Shown here: one piece after another, positions 24,959 to 33,731 of the stretch
How positions within the stretch are numbered: position 1 is the stretch's first letter
How the letters are laid out: each line of letters begins with the position of its first letter
Source: JAGXTF01 sp038317095
GTDB lineage: Bacteria; Bacteroidota; Bacteroidia; NS11-12g; UBA955
DNA: 36,479 nt
Assembly (NCBI GenBank): GCA_038317095.1
Contig: JBBQBB010000034.1
Span: 1-36,479, forward strand
Direction: 5' to 3'
Program-made: the position numbers and the translations under genes
Notes under the pieces: model-generated
The model's database searches: none
The model's input: the letters and a program-made list of their open reading frames with translations, nothing else
What the model was told of the DNA's origin: nothing

Positions 24959-26179
24959 TTAAAAAAAAGCATTTTCTCCGGTAATTTCCATGCCTAAAAT
25001 AAGCAAATGAATGTCGTGAGTACCTTCGTATGTTATTACACTTTCCAGGTTTGCCATGTGTCTCATCATTGGAAATTCTCCTGTTATTCCCATGGCACCG
25101 AGTATTTGTCTGCTCTCTCGGGCTATGTTTAAGGCTATTTCTACATTGTTTCTTTTGGCCATAGAAATTTGGGCAGCCGTTGCGGTGCCGGCATCCATAA
25201 GTTTACCTAGGCGCCATGCCAACAATTGGGCTTTGGTAATTTCTGTCAACATTTCGGCCAATTTTTTTTGTTGCAATTGAAAACCAGCTATGGGTTTGCC
25301 AAATTGGGTTCGTTGTTTGGCATATTTAAGAGCAACATCGTAACAATCCATGGCTGCACCTATGGCGCCCCAACTAATTCCATACCTAGCGCTGTTTAAA
25401 CAAGTAAGCGGACCTTTTAATCCACTAACATTGGGCAAAATATTGGATTTTGGTACTTTTACATCATTAAAAACAAGTTCACCTGTGGCACTTGCGCGTA
25501 AGCTCCATTTGCCATGGGTTTCTGGGGTTGAAAACCCATCCATGCCTCTTTCTACGATTAAACCATGGACCAAACCCGTTTCATCTTTTGCCCACACCAA
25601 AGCAATGTCTGCGAAGGGTGCATTTGAAATCCACATTTTGGCACCGTTGAGTAGCACATAATCGCCGGCATCAGTATAGTGGGTAACCATGCCACCTGGG
25701 TTAGACCCGTGGTCTGGTTCGGTCAGTCCAAAACAACCCATCATTTCGCCGGAAGCCAATTTGGGCAAATATTTTCTTTTTTGTTCTTCAGAACCAAATT
25801 TAAAAATGGGGTACATGACCAAAGAGCCTTGAACACTGGCGGTGCTGCGAATTCCGCTGTCGCACCTTTCCAATTCCATCATAATTAGACCATAAGTGGT
25901 ATAATCCATGCCGCCGCAGCCATATTCTGCAGGCAATTGGGGTCCAAATGCGCCAATGTTGCCTAGTTCTGGTATTATATGCGCCGGAAATTCGGCATTT
26001 TGGGCATAATACTCAATGATAGGACTTAAGTCTTTCTTTACGTATGCCCGCACTGAATCTCTTATCAGAAGCTGCTCTGGGGTTAGTAAATCGTCCATTT
26101 GCATAAAATCAGGAGCTTCAAAACGGTCTTTTCCGCGATTGGCAGCAAATAAAGATTCAAGGTTTTGGGGTTGTTGCAT
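24959..26179 (-). CDS. gcdH: Acyl-CoA dehydrogenase, glutaryl-CoA dehydrogenase type
   Basis: This is 406 residues from ATG 26179; an in-frame TTG at 26191 would add four. The FAD-linked acyl-CoA dehydrogenase fold is clear: GCFGLTEPDHGSNPGGM (flavin/substrate loop), KMWISNAPFADIALVWA, and the C-terminal catalytic glutamate in YEGTHDIHLLILG. The segment CDSGIRSTASVQGSLVMYPI and the position of the arginine match glutaryl-CoA dehydrogenases, which oxidise and decarboxylate glutaryl-CoA to crotonyl-CoA in lysine and tryptophan breakdown. It is the first gene of the minus-strand operon with lipid genes downstream, so a role on another acyl-CoA is possible. It is divergent from folB across 62 bases. 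Confidence 0.88.
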   Translation of the reverse strand: MQQPQNLESLFAANRGKDRFEAPDFMQMDDLLTPEQLLIRDSVRAYVKKDLSPIIEYYAQNAEFPAHIIPELGNIGAFGPQLPAEYGCGGMDYTTYGLIMMELERCDSGIRSTASVQGSLVMYPIFKFGSEEQKRKYLPKLASGEMMGCFGLTEPDHGSNPGGMVTHYTDAGDYVLLNGAKMWISNAPFADIALVWAKDETGLVHGLIVERGMDGFSTPETHGKWSLRASATGELVFNDVKVPKSNILPNVSGLKGPLTCLNSARYGISWGAIGAAMDCYDVALKYAKQRTQFGKPIAGFQLQQKKLAEMLTEITKAQLLAWRLGKLMDAGTATAAQISMAKRNNVEIALNIARESRQILGAMGITGEFPMMRHMANLESVITYEGTHDIHLLILGMEITGENAFF

Positions 26180-26241
26180 AAATAAATTCAACTACAAAGG
26201 TAATGTTTCCTTTTTTTGCAGTTGCAATTATCCTGGTGAAT

Positions 26242-26616
26242 ATGCAACAAACAATGACCATTTTTTTGGAAAAACAGCAAGTATTTGCCCACATTGGTTG
26301 GGGCGATGCTGAAAGAATAGCGGGCGTTACTTTAGAAATTGATGTAAAGGTGAGTTTCTCATGGTCAACAGCAAACGACAATTTGATAGAAACACTGGAT
26401 TATGGAGCTTTGGTTAAAATTGTACAATTGCAATCTGCGGTTGAATGCAAATTGTTAGAAACATTGGCAGAAAGAATTCAAAAATCGGTGTTGGATATTT
26501 CTGGGCACTACGCCCAAGAAATTGTGGTAAAAATTTGCAAGCCGAAAATACCTGTTGATGGCTATAATGCCAAATGTGCGGGTATAGAACTGGTATGGTT
26601 TAATCCCCATGAGTGA
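26242..26616 (+). CDS. folB: Dihydroneopterin aldolase
   Basis: This is 124 residues from ATG 26242; ATG 26254 (MTIFLEKQQVFAHIGW) is an equally possible start. The family marks are FAHIGWGDAERIAG near the N-terminus (substrate-binding region), a central LDYGALV, LLETLAERI, and the late lysine in VVKICKPKIPVDGYNA. FolB cleaves 7,8-dihydroneopterin to 6-hydroxymethyl-dihydropterin and glycolaldehyde in folate synthesis. Length is normal. It stands alone, divergent from the acyl-CoA dehydrogenase, with the TonB receptor 79 bases downstream. Confidence 0.9.
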   Translation: MQQTMTIFLEKQQVFAHIGWGDAERIAGVTLEIDVKVSFSWSTANDNLIETLDYGALVKIVQLQSAVECKLLETLAERIQKSVLDISGHYAQEIVVKICKPKIPVDGYNAKCAGIELVWFNPHE

Positions 26617-26679
26617 GGATACAGATAGATTTTTTTGGGTCATTTATACCAGGGATATAAAAACATTTGATTAAACATG

Positions 26680-26687
26680 TAACTTTG
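26680..26687 (+). promoter_or_regulatory. Candidate -7 element for the TonB receptor operon
   Basis: TAACTTTG fits TAnnTTTG and lies eight bases before ATG 26696, giving a very short leader. The only nearby TTTG (26666-26669) is too close to serve as the -33 element. Confidence 0.35.
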
Positions 26688-26695
26688 CCACAGGC

Positions 26696-29020
26696 ATGAA
26701 AAAAGCCATATTCATTATAATCGTCGCTGGTCTGTCGCAGGCTATTTTTGCGCAATTGCCTCAAATTGCTGGTATAGTTTCTGATAAGAATACCGGAGAA
26801 TCCATACAAGGTGCTATAGTAGGAGATATACAGGGCAATAACTACACCTATTCTAACCGAAATGGGTATTATAGTTTGGGCCTAGGAGGTGGAAAATATA
26901 CACTGTTTGTTTCTGCAAGCGGATATTACCGAAAAATATTTCAGTTGGATGTTTTTGGGACGAAGGAAATGGATGTAATTTTAACACCTATAGATCCTTT
27001 GAATCCAGATACCGTGTCTAATCTTTCGAGTGGAATTAACGACTACCGCAGCGGGCATATTGCTCCGTTGATGGCACAAGTAAAAACTATGCCCACATTG
27101 CTTAGCGAACCAGACCCTGTGAAGTTACTGCAAAACATACCTGGGGTTAATGGTGGCATTGAAGGGCTCTCTGGCATGTACGTTCGTGGGGGCAATTCCG
27201 ATCAAAATTTATCTTTAATGGATGGGTTGCCCTTGTATGGCAATGGGCATATTTTTGGTTTTTTAAGTGGCTACAACCCAGATGTGCTGCGCGACATACA
27301 GTTTTACAAAGGCGTAACCCCGGCAAGATATGGCGGTAGGGCCGGGGCTGTGTTAGATGTTACATTAAAAGAAGGCAATAAAACAGAATGGAAAGGAAAT
27401 TACTCCGCCAACTTCCTCACCATGAAATTGAGTATGGATGGGCCCATTAGCGATAAAGTTACGGCTAGTTTGGGTATTCGTAGAAGCTACTTGGATTTAT
27501 TTTTACCTCGCAGTGGCGGAGATTATGTATTTTACAACATTCATGATTTAAATTTAAAAGTGGCGGCTAATTTGAATAAAAACAATAAACTTACATTTTT
27601 TGTATACAACGGGCGAGATAAATATGCTATAAAAGCAACCAGCACGCGCCGAGATTCCACCAACCGATTGATAAGTTTTAATTTTCAAAATGCAGTTTAT
27701 TGGCAAAACACCCTTTTGGGCGCCAATTTAAGTCATAAATTTAACAGCCGACATTACGCTTTGTTTACACTTGGGATGAGCCGTTATGCGTATAAATATA
27801 ATTTTAGTTTGAACGGCTCAGTAACCACAGATACTGGAAGCAATACTGCAAAAATAGAATTGGGCAGGGTCAACGCCATTACAGATATCGTAGGCAAGGC
27901 AGATTTTGAATACAATTTATTGAATGGAAGTTACTTAAGGTATGGTGCAGAAATTATTCATCACGGGTTTAAACCTTCCGTTGCCCACGAGCAAATAGTT
28001 TCATCAGGCAGCGGTGAAACGGATAGTACCTATGGAAATTCTAATATTCAAGGCGCATTGGAAGCATCCGTGTATGGCGAGTATGAAACAGTTTTGAGTG
28101 CCGGTCTGAAATTAAACATTGGCGCTAGGTTATGGACATTTGTTGGCAAGGATAAAACGTTCTTTTTTCCAGAACCTCGCATTTTTTTAAGCCAGCAATT
28201 GCAAGGGCAAAAAGCGTTAAAGTTTGGATTTTCTATAGCCAACCAAGGTGTAAACCAATTGGCGAGTGTAAATGCCAGTTTGCCTTCCAATATTTGGTTC
28301 CCATCTGCCAAAAATTTTAGCACCCAACAAAATTTACAATTTACTGCGGGTTATTACAGACCTATTAAGTATGGCATCGAATTTTCTCTAGATGCTTACT
28401 ATAAAATTATGAAAGGGGTAACCGATGTTACTGGCAGGGATGAAGGGGATTTATTAAAAAACTACTGGCAGCCTATGTTGGCACAAGGCAAGGGAACCGC
28501 TTATGGGCTTGAGGCTACATTTATGAAAAAACACGGACGTTTAAATGGAGTGGCGGGGTATACTTGGTCTTACAGCAACCGTACCATTCCAGATATAAAT
28601 TTTGGAAAGACTTTTCCATTTCGGTGGGACCGCAGGCATAAATTCTCTATTATGGGTGTCTACCATATAAGTGACGTATTTATGTTAAATTTTGGTTTGG
28701 TAATTATGACGGGAAATGCAGTATCGGTCCCCACTGGAAAATATGTTGCTGCTGATGGTACCTTTATTTTTGACTATGCAGAAAAAAACAACTTTAGAAT
28801 GCCAACTTATCGCAGATTTGATATTGGTTTCACCAAAGAAATTAATCCTTATAGAAATTTAAATAAACAATTTTGGGGAATCAACATTTACAACGCGTTG
28901 GGTTTTTACAATCCGTTGTTTATTCAAATAAAAAGAGATGCCAAAGACAATGTAAATAAAGCCTATGGGCAATCCTTTTTTCCTTTCATACCTTCGGCAT
29001 TTTATAGATGGGAGTTTTAA
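26696..29020 (+). CDS. TonB-dependent outer-membrane receptor with carboxypeptidase-like N-terminal domain
   Basis: The 774 residues start at ATG 26696 with a signal peptide (about 1-19, ending AIFAQ). A carboxypeptidase-regulatory-like Ig domain follows (about 23-100: IAGIVSDKNTGESIQGAIVG). The plug is at about 130-225 (LLQNIPGVNGGIEGLSGMYV; RGGNSDQNLSLMDGLPLYGN; YGGRAGAVLDVTLKEGN). The rest is a beta barrel with aromatic strand ends, finishing FIPSAFYRWEF. The length is shorter than SusC. It is paired with a DUF4249 lipoprotein immediately downstream, as such receptors often are. Substrate is unknown; no iron or vitamin marker is seen nearby. Confidence 0.93.
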   Translation: MKKAIFIIIVAGLSQAIFAQLPQIAGIVSDKNTGESIQGAIVGDIQGNNYTYSNRNGYYSLGLGGGKYTLFVSASGYYRKIFQLDVFGTKEMDVILTPIDPLNPDTVSNLSSGINDYRSGHIAPLMAQVKTMPTLLSEPDPVKLLQNIPGVNGGIEGLSGMYVRGGNSDQNLSLMDGLPLYGNGHIFGFLSGYNPDVLRDIQFYKGVTPARYGGRAGAVLDVTLKEGNKTEWKGNYSANFLTMKLSMDGPISDKVTASLGIRRSYLDLFLPRSGGDYVFYNIHDLNLKVAANLNKNNKLTFFVYNGRDKYAIKATSTRRDSTNRLISFNFQNAVYWQNTLLGANLSHKFNSRHYALFTLGMSRYAYKYNFSLNGSVTTDTGSNTAKIELGRVNAITDIVGKADFEYNLLNGSYLRYGAEIIHHGFKPSVAHEQIVSSGSGETDSTYGNSNIQGALEASVYGEYETVLSAGLKLNIGARLWTFVGKDKTFFFPEPRIFLSQQLQGQKALKFGFSIANQGVNQLASVNASLPSNIWFPSAKNFSTQQNLQFTAGYYRPIKYGIEFSLDAYYKIMKGVTDVTGRDEGDLLKNYWQPMLAQGKGTAYGLEATFMKKHGRLNGVAGYTWSYSNRTIPDINFGKTFPFRWDRRHKFSIMGVYHISDVFMLNFGLVIMTGNAVSVPTGKYVAADGTFIFDYAEKNNFRMPTYRRFDIGFTKEINPYRNLNKQFWGINIYNALGFYNPLFIQIKRDAKDNVNKAYGQSFFPFIPSAFYRWEF

Positions 29021-29021
29021 T

Positions 29022-29873
29022 ATGAAAAAAATAAATTTAATACTTTTCGTTGCTTTGTTTTTTAGTTCTTGCGAAAAGGTGATTGATATATCCTCTGTAA
29101 CTTTACAAAACAGGTTGGTGGTGAACGCGCTAATAAATGACCAGGATAATATTTCGATAAGTGTAAGTAGCAGCACCACCATACAAGATTCGGTAAAGCC
29201 AGCACCAATAAAAGATGCAGTGGTTGTTGTTAAAGATAAGAATGGCGTTACAACCAATTGCGTTTTTAGTTTACTCACAGACAAATATGAATGTGGCATA
29301 GTGCCCAAAGTGGGCGATTATTTTTCCGTTACTGTAACTGCAAAAGGATTTTCTCCGGCGTTTGCAGAAATGGTCATTCCTAGTAAATCTAACAATGGAA
29401 AAAGTACTTGGAAAGACAGTACTTCTTTCGATTCTAGCGGATTTCCAAATGGCACATTGGTTATTAAGTTAAATGACAAGGGGAATGAAAAAAACTATTA
29501 CCGCATTTCATTGTTTTATTACCAGGTTTCTTTGGCAGAATGGCGGGTTTTACAACCTATTTTAGACGATGCTGAGTTGCGAAATCAAGCCTTGAAAACG
29601 CAAGATGGAGGAATCATTTTTAAGGATGCTACTTTCAACGGAAAAACGCGTAACATATCTTTTACAACTCCTTTTGGTTATAGTTTTCAATCCCCTAAAT
29701 TTTTAGCGGTTGTTGAAAATTTAAGTGAACAATATTACAATTATTTTAAATCCTTGGACGATTATAAGAATAACCGTGGCGTATTTAATGAGCCCGTTCC
29801 TGTGTTTTCGAATATAAAAAATGGGGTAGGGATATTTGCTGGCAGCAGCATACAACGGGATACCATTCAATAG
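29022..29873 (+). CDS. DUF4249 lipoprotein, partner of the TonB receptor
   Basis: This is 283 residues from ATG 29022; the frame runs upstream but overlaps the receptor gene. The signal peptide ends at LFFSSCEK, with Cys16 or so as the lipid-modified residue. The DUF4249 pattern is present: CEKVIDI, then LVVNALINDQDNISISVSSS, then PAPIKDAVVVVKDKNG, with an YYRISLFYY strand later. DUF4249 lipoproteins occur next to this type of TonB receptor in Bacteroidota and probably form its surface lid, by analogy with SusD. The gene starts one base after the receptor stop. Function is by association. Confidence 0.85.
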   Translation: MKKINLILFVALFFSSCEKVIDISSVTLQNRLVVNALINDQDNISISVSSSTTIQDSVKPAPIKDAVVVVKDKNGVTTNCVFSLLTDKYECGIVPKVGDYFSVTVTAKGFSPAFAEMVIPSKSNNGKSTWKDSTSFDSSGFPNGTLVIKLNDKGNEKNYYRISLFYYQVSLAEWRVLQPILDDAELRNQALKTQDGGIIFKDATFNGKTRNISFTTPFGYSFQSPKFLAVVENLSEQYYNYFKSLDDYKNNRGVFNEPVPVFSNIKNGVGIFAGSSIQRDTIQ

Positions 29874-29979
29874 GTTTAAGGATAATTGGCCTAACCTGCG
29901 CTTAATTGTGTGCCTTAAAATTTTTCAAAATTGATTGATTCTTAAGTATACCATTGCGTACTTCAATGGCTTATGCAAA

Positions 29980-30611
29980 TTATTCTTTTACATCCACAAA
30001 ACGCAAACACAATAAGGATTGAAACAAGGCAGTAGTTACAAATATGAAATAAACTACACTCATAGAATACACCCATTTTATCCCAGTCTTTGGTGAAAAC
30101 TTGTATGATATAAAATAAGTAAAAAGAGGAATAATCTGCAAAGCATGAATTACGTAAAAAGGGGCAACACGTAAAACGGCTTATAGGGTGCACCAATTTG
30201 CAAAAGGTGGACCTCGTTTGCCATTAATACTGCCAACTGTGTGGACGGTTCTAGAGAATAAACAAGTCCCTTAAACGAAAAACAATAGCGCCAAAAGAAT
30301 CTGTATAAGTGAAATGCAATTTTTGGCCACGTAGGGCTTGCAGGGTAATGGCAAATTGCTCAAAACCAAGAGAAACCACAGCCACAATACTATAGCGATG
30401 TATCATTTTTTTTTAAAGTTTAGACTAAAGATACAAAAAGTACAACTAAAAATACTGCAAATTATATGGGTTTTACCAGACTATTAATTCGCAGCAATTG
30501 CGCATGATTCCCAAATGCATATACGCCAAGTATTCCTGAAAGGATTAAATGAATGAGCCCCAAGTAAGCGAGAAACTTATTTCGCAGAAAAACAAGTTTA
30601 ATTATGCGCAC
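29980..30611 (-). pseudogene. Decayed integral membrane protein gene (HTVG / LRVAxF..HALQ family), unknown function
   Basis: Read on the minus strand from GTG 30611, three frames in turn give parts of one protein. First: FLAYLGLIHLILSGILGVYA, then LRINSLVKPI, stopped by TAA 30464-30462 where homologues have Lys (KPIKFA). Second, from about 30406: FEQFAITLQALRGQKLHFTY, ending at TAG 30253-30251. Third, to TAA 29982-29980: HTVGSINGKRGPPFANWCTL, stop TAA 30183-30181, then AVLRVAPFYVIHALQ and two more membrane helices. From memory, the order and motifs match a bacterial multi-pass membrane family of about 200-250 residues (LKPxKFAxS; QAARGxxSHFN; HTVGxxDGGPGLPxxxWST; LRVAHFxxLHALQ). At least two stops and two frameshifts make it non-functional. 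It shares one base with the doxX stop, so it was once coupled. Confidence 0.82.
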
Positions 30612-31069
30612 TATGCTTTGATCTTCATCATTTTATCCAAGCTGTATTTGCCAGGACCCGTAAAATAAAGTGCAATGCAAACCACCATCAATTCTATGGC
30701 ATTGCTGCCTTCCATCCATTTCTTAACGAGGGATAGTTCGGGCACATTGTAAACTTCAGACCAATGGTGCAACGCGGCGACAAACATGGTGAAACCCGCC
30801 AAGACTGCCGCGGGGCGGGTAAAAAAACCCAATAGAATGAGCAAACCACCGCCAAATTCGGCAAAAGCGGCCATGAAACCCCAAAAGCCATGGGCAAAAT
30901 CTAATCCTACCAAAGACATATTTGCACCCAGTTTGGCCCATTTATCAGGACCACCCATCATTTTTGGCCATCCGTGTAAGGTAAGTTGCAAGCCAATGCC
31001 CAAGCGCAAAACGAGCAAACCTGTATCAATTTTAGTGGTATCAAGGAATTGTTTAATTTTCTGTTTCAT
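30611..31069 (-). CDS. DoxX family membrane protein
   Basis: The 152 residues, ATG 31069, show four membrane helices (about 16-36, 50-75, 80-98 and 115-135) with the DoxX/SURF4 pattern LLVLRLGIGLQLTLHGWPKM, then EFGGGLLILLGFFTRPAAVL and AGFTMFVAAL. DoxX proteins are small inner-membrane proteins linked to quinone oxidation, thiol stress or simple redox roles; the exact job is unknown. A -7-like TTAATTTG (31094-31087, minus) precedes it. Its TAG stop shares one base with the GTG of the decayed membrane-protein gene downstream (TAGTG). Confidence 0.88.
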   Translation of the reverse strand: MKQKIKQFLDTTKIDTGLLVLRLGIGLQLTLHGWPKMMGGPDKWAKLGANMSLVGLDFAHGFWGFMAAFAEFGGGLLILLGFFTRPAAVLAGFTMFVAALHHWSEVYNVPELSLVKKWMEGSNAIELMVVCIALYFTGPGKYSLDKMMKIKA

Positions 31070-31135
31070 GTTTTGTTTTAGTGCTGCAAATTAATATATA
31101 TTTTGGCGACATTTTTTTTTGGAGGAAAGTTTTTC

Positions 31136-31180
31136 CCTCACCCCGCCCATTCTGGTCGACCCTCTCTGTTCTGGAGAGGG
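31136..31180. repeat. Short C-rich repeat with GAGAGGG hairpin
   Basis: CCTCACCCCGCCCA (from 31137) leads to CCCTCTC (31160-31166), which pairs with GAGAGGG (31174-31180) around seven bases. The CCTCACCCC...CCCTCTC...GAGAGGG form looks like a short interspersed repeat seen in many bacterial genomes. Only one copy is in this window, and its local base composition is well above the AT-rich surroundings. It lies upstream of doxX and downstream of the T9SS cargo gene, both on the minus strand. Confidence 0.4.
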
Positions 31181-31279
31181 TTGAAGCAGCCGGCTTTTTG
31201 CTATGTGAATGTGGTTGCTCCCTTGTTACATGTTTGTCACCGTTTTGATTGCGAAATAATATGAGTCTTTACTTCACAC

Positions 31280-33568
31280 TTATTTAATAATTTTCACAGA
31301 ATTTCCATTGTCGAATGTGAGCAAATAAACCCCCGTTGGATAATCGTCAAAAGGGATAGAAGATTCCACGCCGCTAAGCAGAAGCTTGCCTGTGATGGTA
31401 TACAATGTATATTTAGTAATGAATTGATTTTGACAATTAATTTGTAATATATTTTGAACAGGATTGGGTGCAATACTACATGGATTATTGGTGTTGAAAT
31501 TCACAATGCCATTTACCTCGGGTACGTAATATTTGTTTACTGAACAGGTAACACAGTTGCCTTTGGTTTGCCCGCAAACCTTGTAATAGCCTTGTTTGGT
31601 TACGGTTAAAGTATCTCCTTTAAAATTCAACAAAGTATCATTTCTGTACCATAGAAGTTTAGGTAAATTGTTGGATGCTTTGTATTTATTTTTACCCAAA
31701 TAAACCATGGAAATGGAAATGCTCGGCGCCAAATCCAAGTAGAAATCTCTTTTGCTGGTGCAGCCAGTATTGGTATGTGTATAATAAACACGAGTGGTTC
31801 CTGTGTCGTTAGCCCAAAAACCTCGTGTATCAAAACGGGTAGTGTCTTTCTTTTTTCCAACCCAAATAACTTTATACGGATCTTGATCTGGAATGATAGA
31901 ATTGATGATAGTTTTTGATACAGAACACAAAATGGCAGAATCCATTACCAATTTAAATACAGGATTCGGATGGATTTTTACCATTTGCGAATCTTTGGCA
32001 GCGCAGCCACCACTAGCGGTTATGGTTAGGCTGAATTTGCCGTTTTTGGCAACCACAAGCTCTGGATTGGCAAGTGTGCTATCATTCAATAAATTGCCGG
32101 GTTGCCATTTGTATGTAAGTCCGCTTTGTGCCGTGCCACCTAGAAGGACTTGTTTTCCAGTGCAGGAATAAACCGTATCGGCCAATTGCCCAGCAGATGG
32201 ACTAGAAACTGGAAAAACAAATGCACTATCAGCCGCTTTGCAGCCTTGGGTATTCTCTACTGTCAAATAAATCCATTTTGCTTTGTTTGCTATGGTAGTT
32301 GCACTCGCTGTATTTGAGCTATCTATTTCGGTTTTTGGCGACCAAAAATAATGGTTTTGGGTATCTCGCGTATTGCCTTTTCCAAGTAAAACAGAATTGC
32401 CTGTGCAAACTTGCACGGTGTCAGAAATGGAAACAAACGAAGTAGGTGATGGGAAAATCTCAAAAGTTTCAAAACTGCCAATAACAGCGGGTTTGGTGCT
32501 GCGCCATCTGGCACGATAACCCTTGGATGCTGCATATCCTTTGGGTATGGTTCCATTCATTTCTGCGGGTATTAACGTATCTGTAATTTTTGCCAACTGC
32601 AGCGGATTGGTGAATTGGCCATTTTTATTGCTCATTTCCATAATAAAATCATTGCCATTTTCAAAAGTACCTATGTTCTTTTGCAAGTAATTTTTATAAC
32701 AATGGAATGAATCAGAAGGGCAACCCATAATTTCCAAACCCGGACCAAATGTATGCAGGGGTGGCGTAAAAACTGTACCACAAATAAGGCACATATAAAC
32801 CCATTGGTCTTTCGTCGGATTGCAAAGGAGGTCGCCAGGTTTAGGCTCAGAATATAATTTTTTGGGAGAGCCAGCGTAGTATTTGTTTAGGAAATAAATG
32901 GCTTTTAACCCTTGGCTGCTTAGGTACAAATTGCCTTGCCCATCTTCCGCCAAGCCTACCAAATTATCCATTCCCAACGATTTTACCAAAGCTGTATTGC
33001 CATTGCTAAGACTCATTTCCATTAAATTTCCACCGAGGGTATCTTCTACAAAAAGAATGCGGTTTTTGGAGGCTTGCAAAACCATGGCAGATGGCCGGCG
33101 GTGCGGAGTGCTAAATACTGCGGTGCTGGGTAAATAAAATGGTGCGCCCCCAAAAGTGGTTTTGTAAATCACACCTCTATCTACATCAGAAATATAGAGT
33201 ATGGAGTTGGTTTCATCAAAAACAGCATCTTGCATTTTTTTGGCACCTGGGGTTGTAAATGTTGCATAATAATTCCAACTGTCGTCGTAACCCTTTATTT
33301 CATTGCTATCTAATACAATATAGCCATCACCAAGGGGCAGGGAGGCAAACAATAAATTGTTAGGTGCATTTAACCCAGTTGCAACTTCGACCTTGTTTCC
33401 AGATGGATCCAGTGAAATCACATTCTTCCCTTTGTAGTTGGTGATGTAATATTTATCGGTATTTTTATTGTAAGTACTTGCATTAGGCCAAGCATAGGAG
33501 GGCTGCGCAGACGCGACTTTGAATTGAAAAAACAATAAAAATAGAATTGAAATTATGAATATGCGCAT
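31280..33568 (-). CDS. Secreted protein with propeller-like N-terminal half and type A T9SS C-terminal domain
   Basis: This is 762 residues, ATG 33568, with a signal peptide ending ~residue 21 (FKVASAQ). Residues about 25-275 hold repeated NHL/SMP-30-like turns (NVISLDPSGNKVEVATGLNA; LYISDVDRGVIYKTTFGG; VGLAEDGQGNLYLSSQGLKA), which suggests a six-bladed propeller. Residues about 380-640 are Ig/PKD-like modules with paired cysteines and SxPSAGQLADTVYSCTGK type linkers. The final ~75 residues (SIAPNPVQNILQINCQ, LYTITGKLLLSGVE, YPTGVYLLTF) are a type A T9SS sorting domain. No catalytic motif was found, so a binding or structural role is likely. It is a single gene divergent from uvrA. Confidence 0.85.
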   Translation of the reverse strand: MRIFIISILFLLFFQFKVASAQPSYAWPNASTYNKNTDKYYITNYKGKNVISLDPSGNKVEVATGLNAPNNLLFASLPLGDGYIVLDSNEIKGYDDSWNYYATFTTPGAKKMQDAVFDETNSILYISDVDRGVIYKTTFGGAPFYLPSTAVFSTPHRRPSAMVLQASKNRILFVEDTLGGNLMEMSLSNGNTALVKSLGMDNLVGLAEDGQGNLYLSSQGLKAIYFLNKYYAGSPKKLYSEPKPGDLLCNPTKDQWVYMCLICGTVFTPPLHTFGPGLEIMGCPSDSFHCYKNYLQKNIGTFENGNDFIMEMSNKNGQFTNPLQLAKITDTLIPAEMNGTIPKGYAASKGYRARWRSTKPAVIGSFETFEIFPSPTSFVSISDTVQVCTGNSVLLGKGNTRDTQNHYFWSPKTEIDSSNTASATTIANKAKWIYLTVENTQGCKAADSAFVFPVSSPSAGQLADTVYSCTGKQVLLGGTAQSGLTYKWQPGNLLNDSTLANPELVVAKNGKFSLTITASGGCAAKDSQMVKIHPNPVFKLVMDSAILCSVSKTIINSIIPDQDPYKVIWVGKKKDTTRFDTRGFWANDTGTTRVYYTHTNTGCTSKRDFYLDLAPSISISMVYLGKNKYKASNNLPKLLWYRNDTLLNFKGDTLTVTKQGYYKVCGQTKGNCVTCSVNKYYVPEVNGIVNFNTNNPCSIAPNPVQNILQINCQNQFITKYTLYTITGKLLLSGVESSIPFDDYPTGVYLLTFDNGNSVKIIK

Positions 33569-33688
33569 TTTGTAAGTTTGAATGATGTTTAGACAATATT
33601 AATTCTAAAAGTGTTGCCTTTATGAAATAAAGAAAATTAATGACAAACAAAATACAAAAGGTTCTACGTTTTTTATCTCCACAGAGGG

Positions 33689-33717
33689 TTGAAATGAAAG
33701 AAACAGCCCTAATTTTG
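33689..33717 (+). promoter_or_regulatory. Promoter of the uvrA-like gene (TTG / TAnnTTTG)
   Basis: TTG (33689-33691) and TAATTTTG (33710-33717) are 18 bases apart, a good fit to the Bacteroidota -33/-7 promoter. The GTG start at 33732 lies 14 bases past the -7 box. No LexA-like inverted repeat is visible by eye. Confidence 0.6.
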
Positions 33718-33731
33718 CAGGTTTATTCAAA

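Noticed and set aside
29951..29969. CCATTG/CAATGG inverted repeat after the DUF4249 gene
   Set aside because: Only six base pairs, no T-run; too weak to call a terminator.
30462..30611. A 49-residue single-helix membrane peptide coupled to doxX by TAGTG
   Set aside because: The sequence continues after the stop in matching family order, so it reads as the first part of a decayed larger gene, not a separate small protein.
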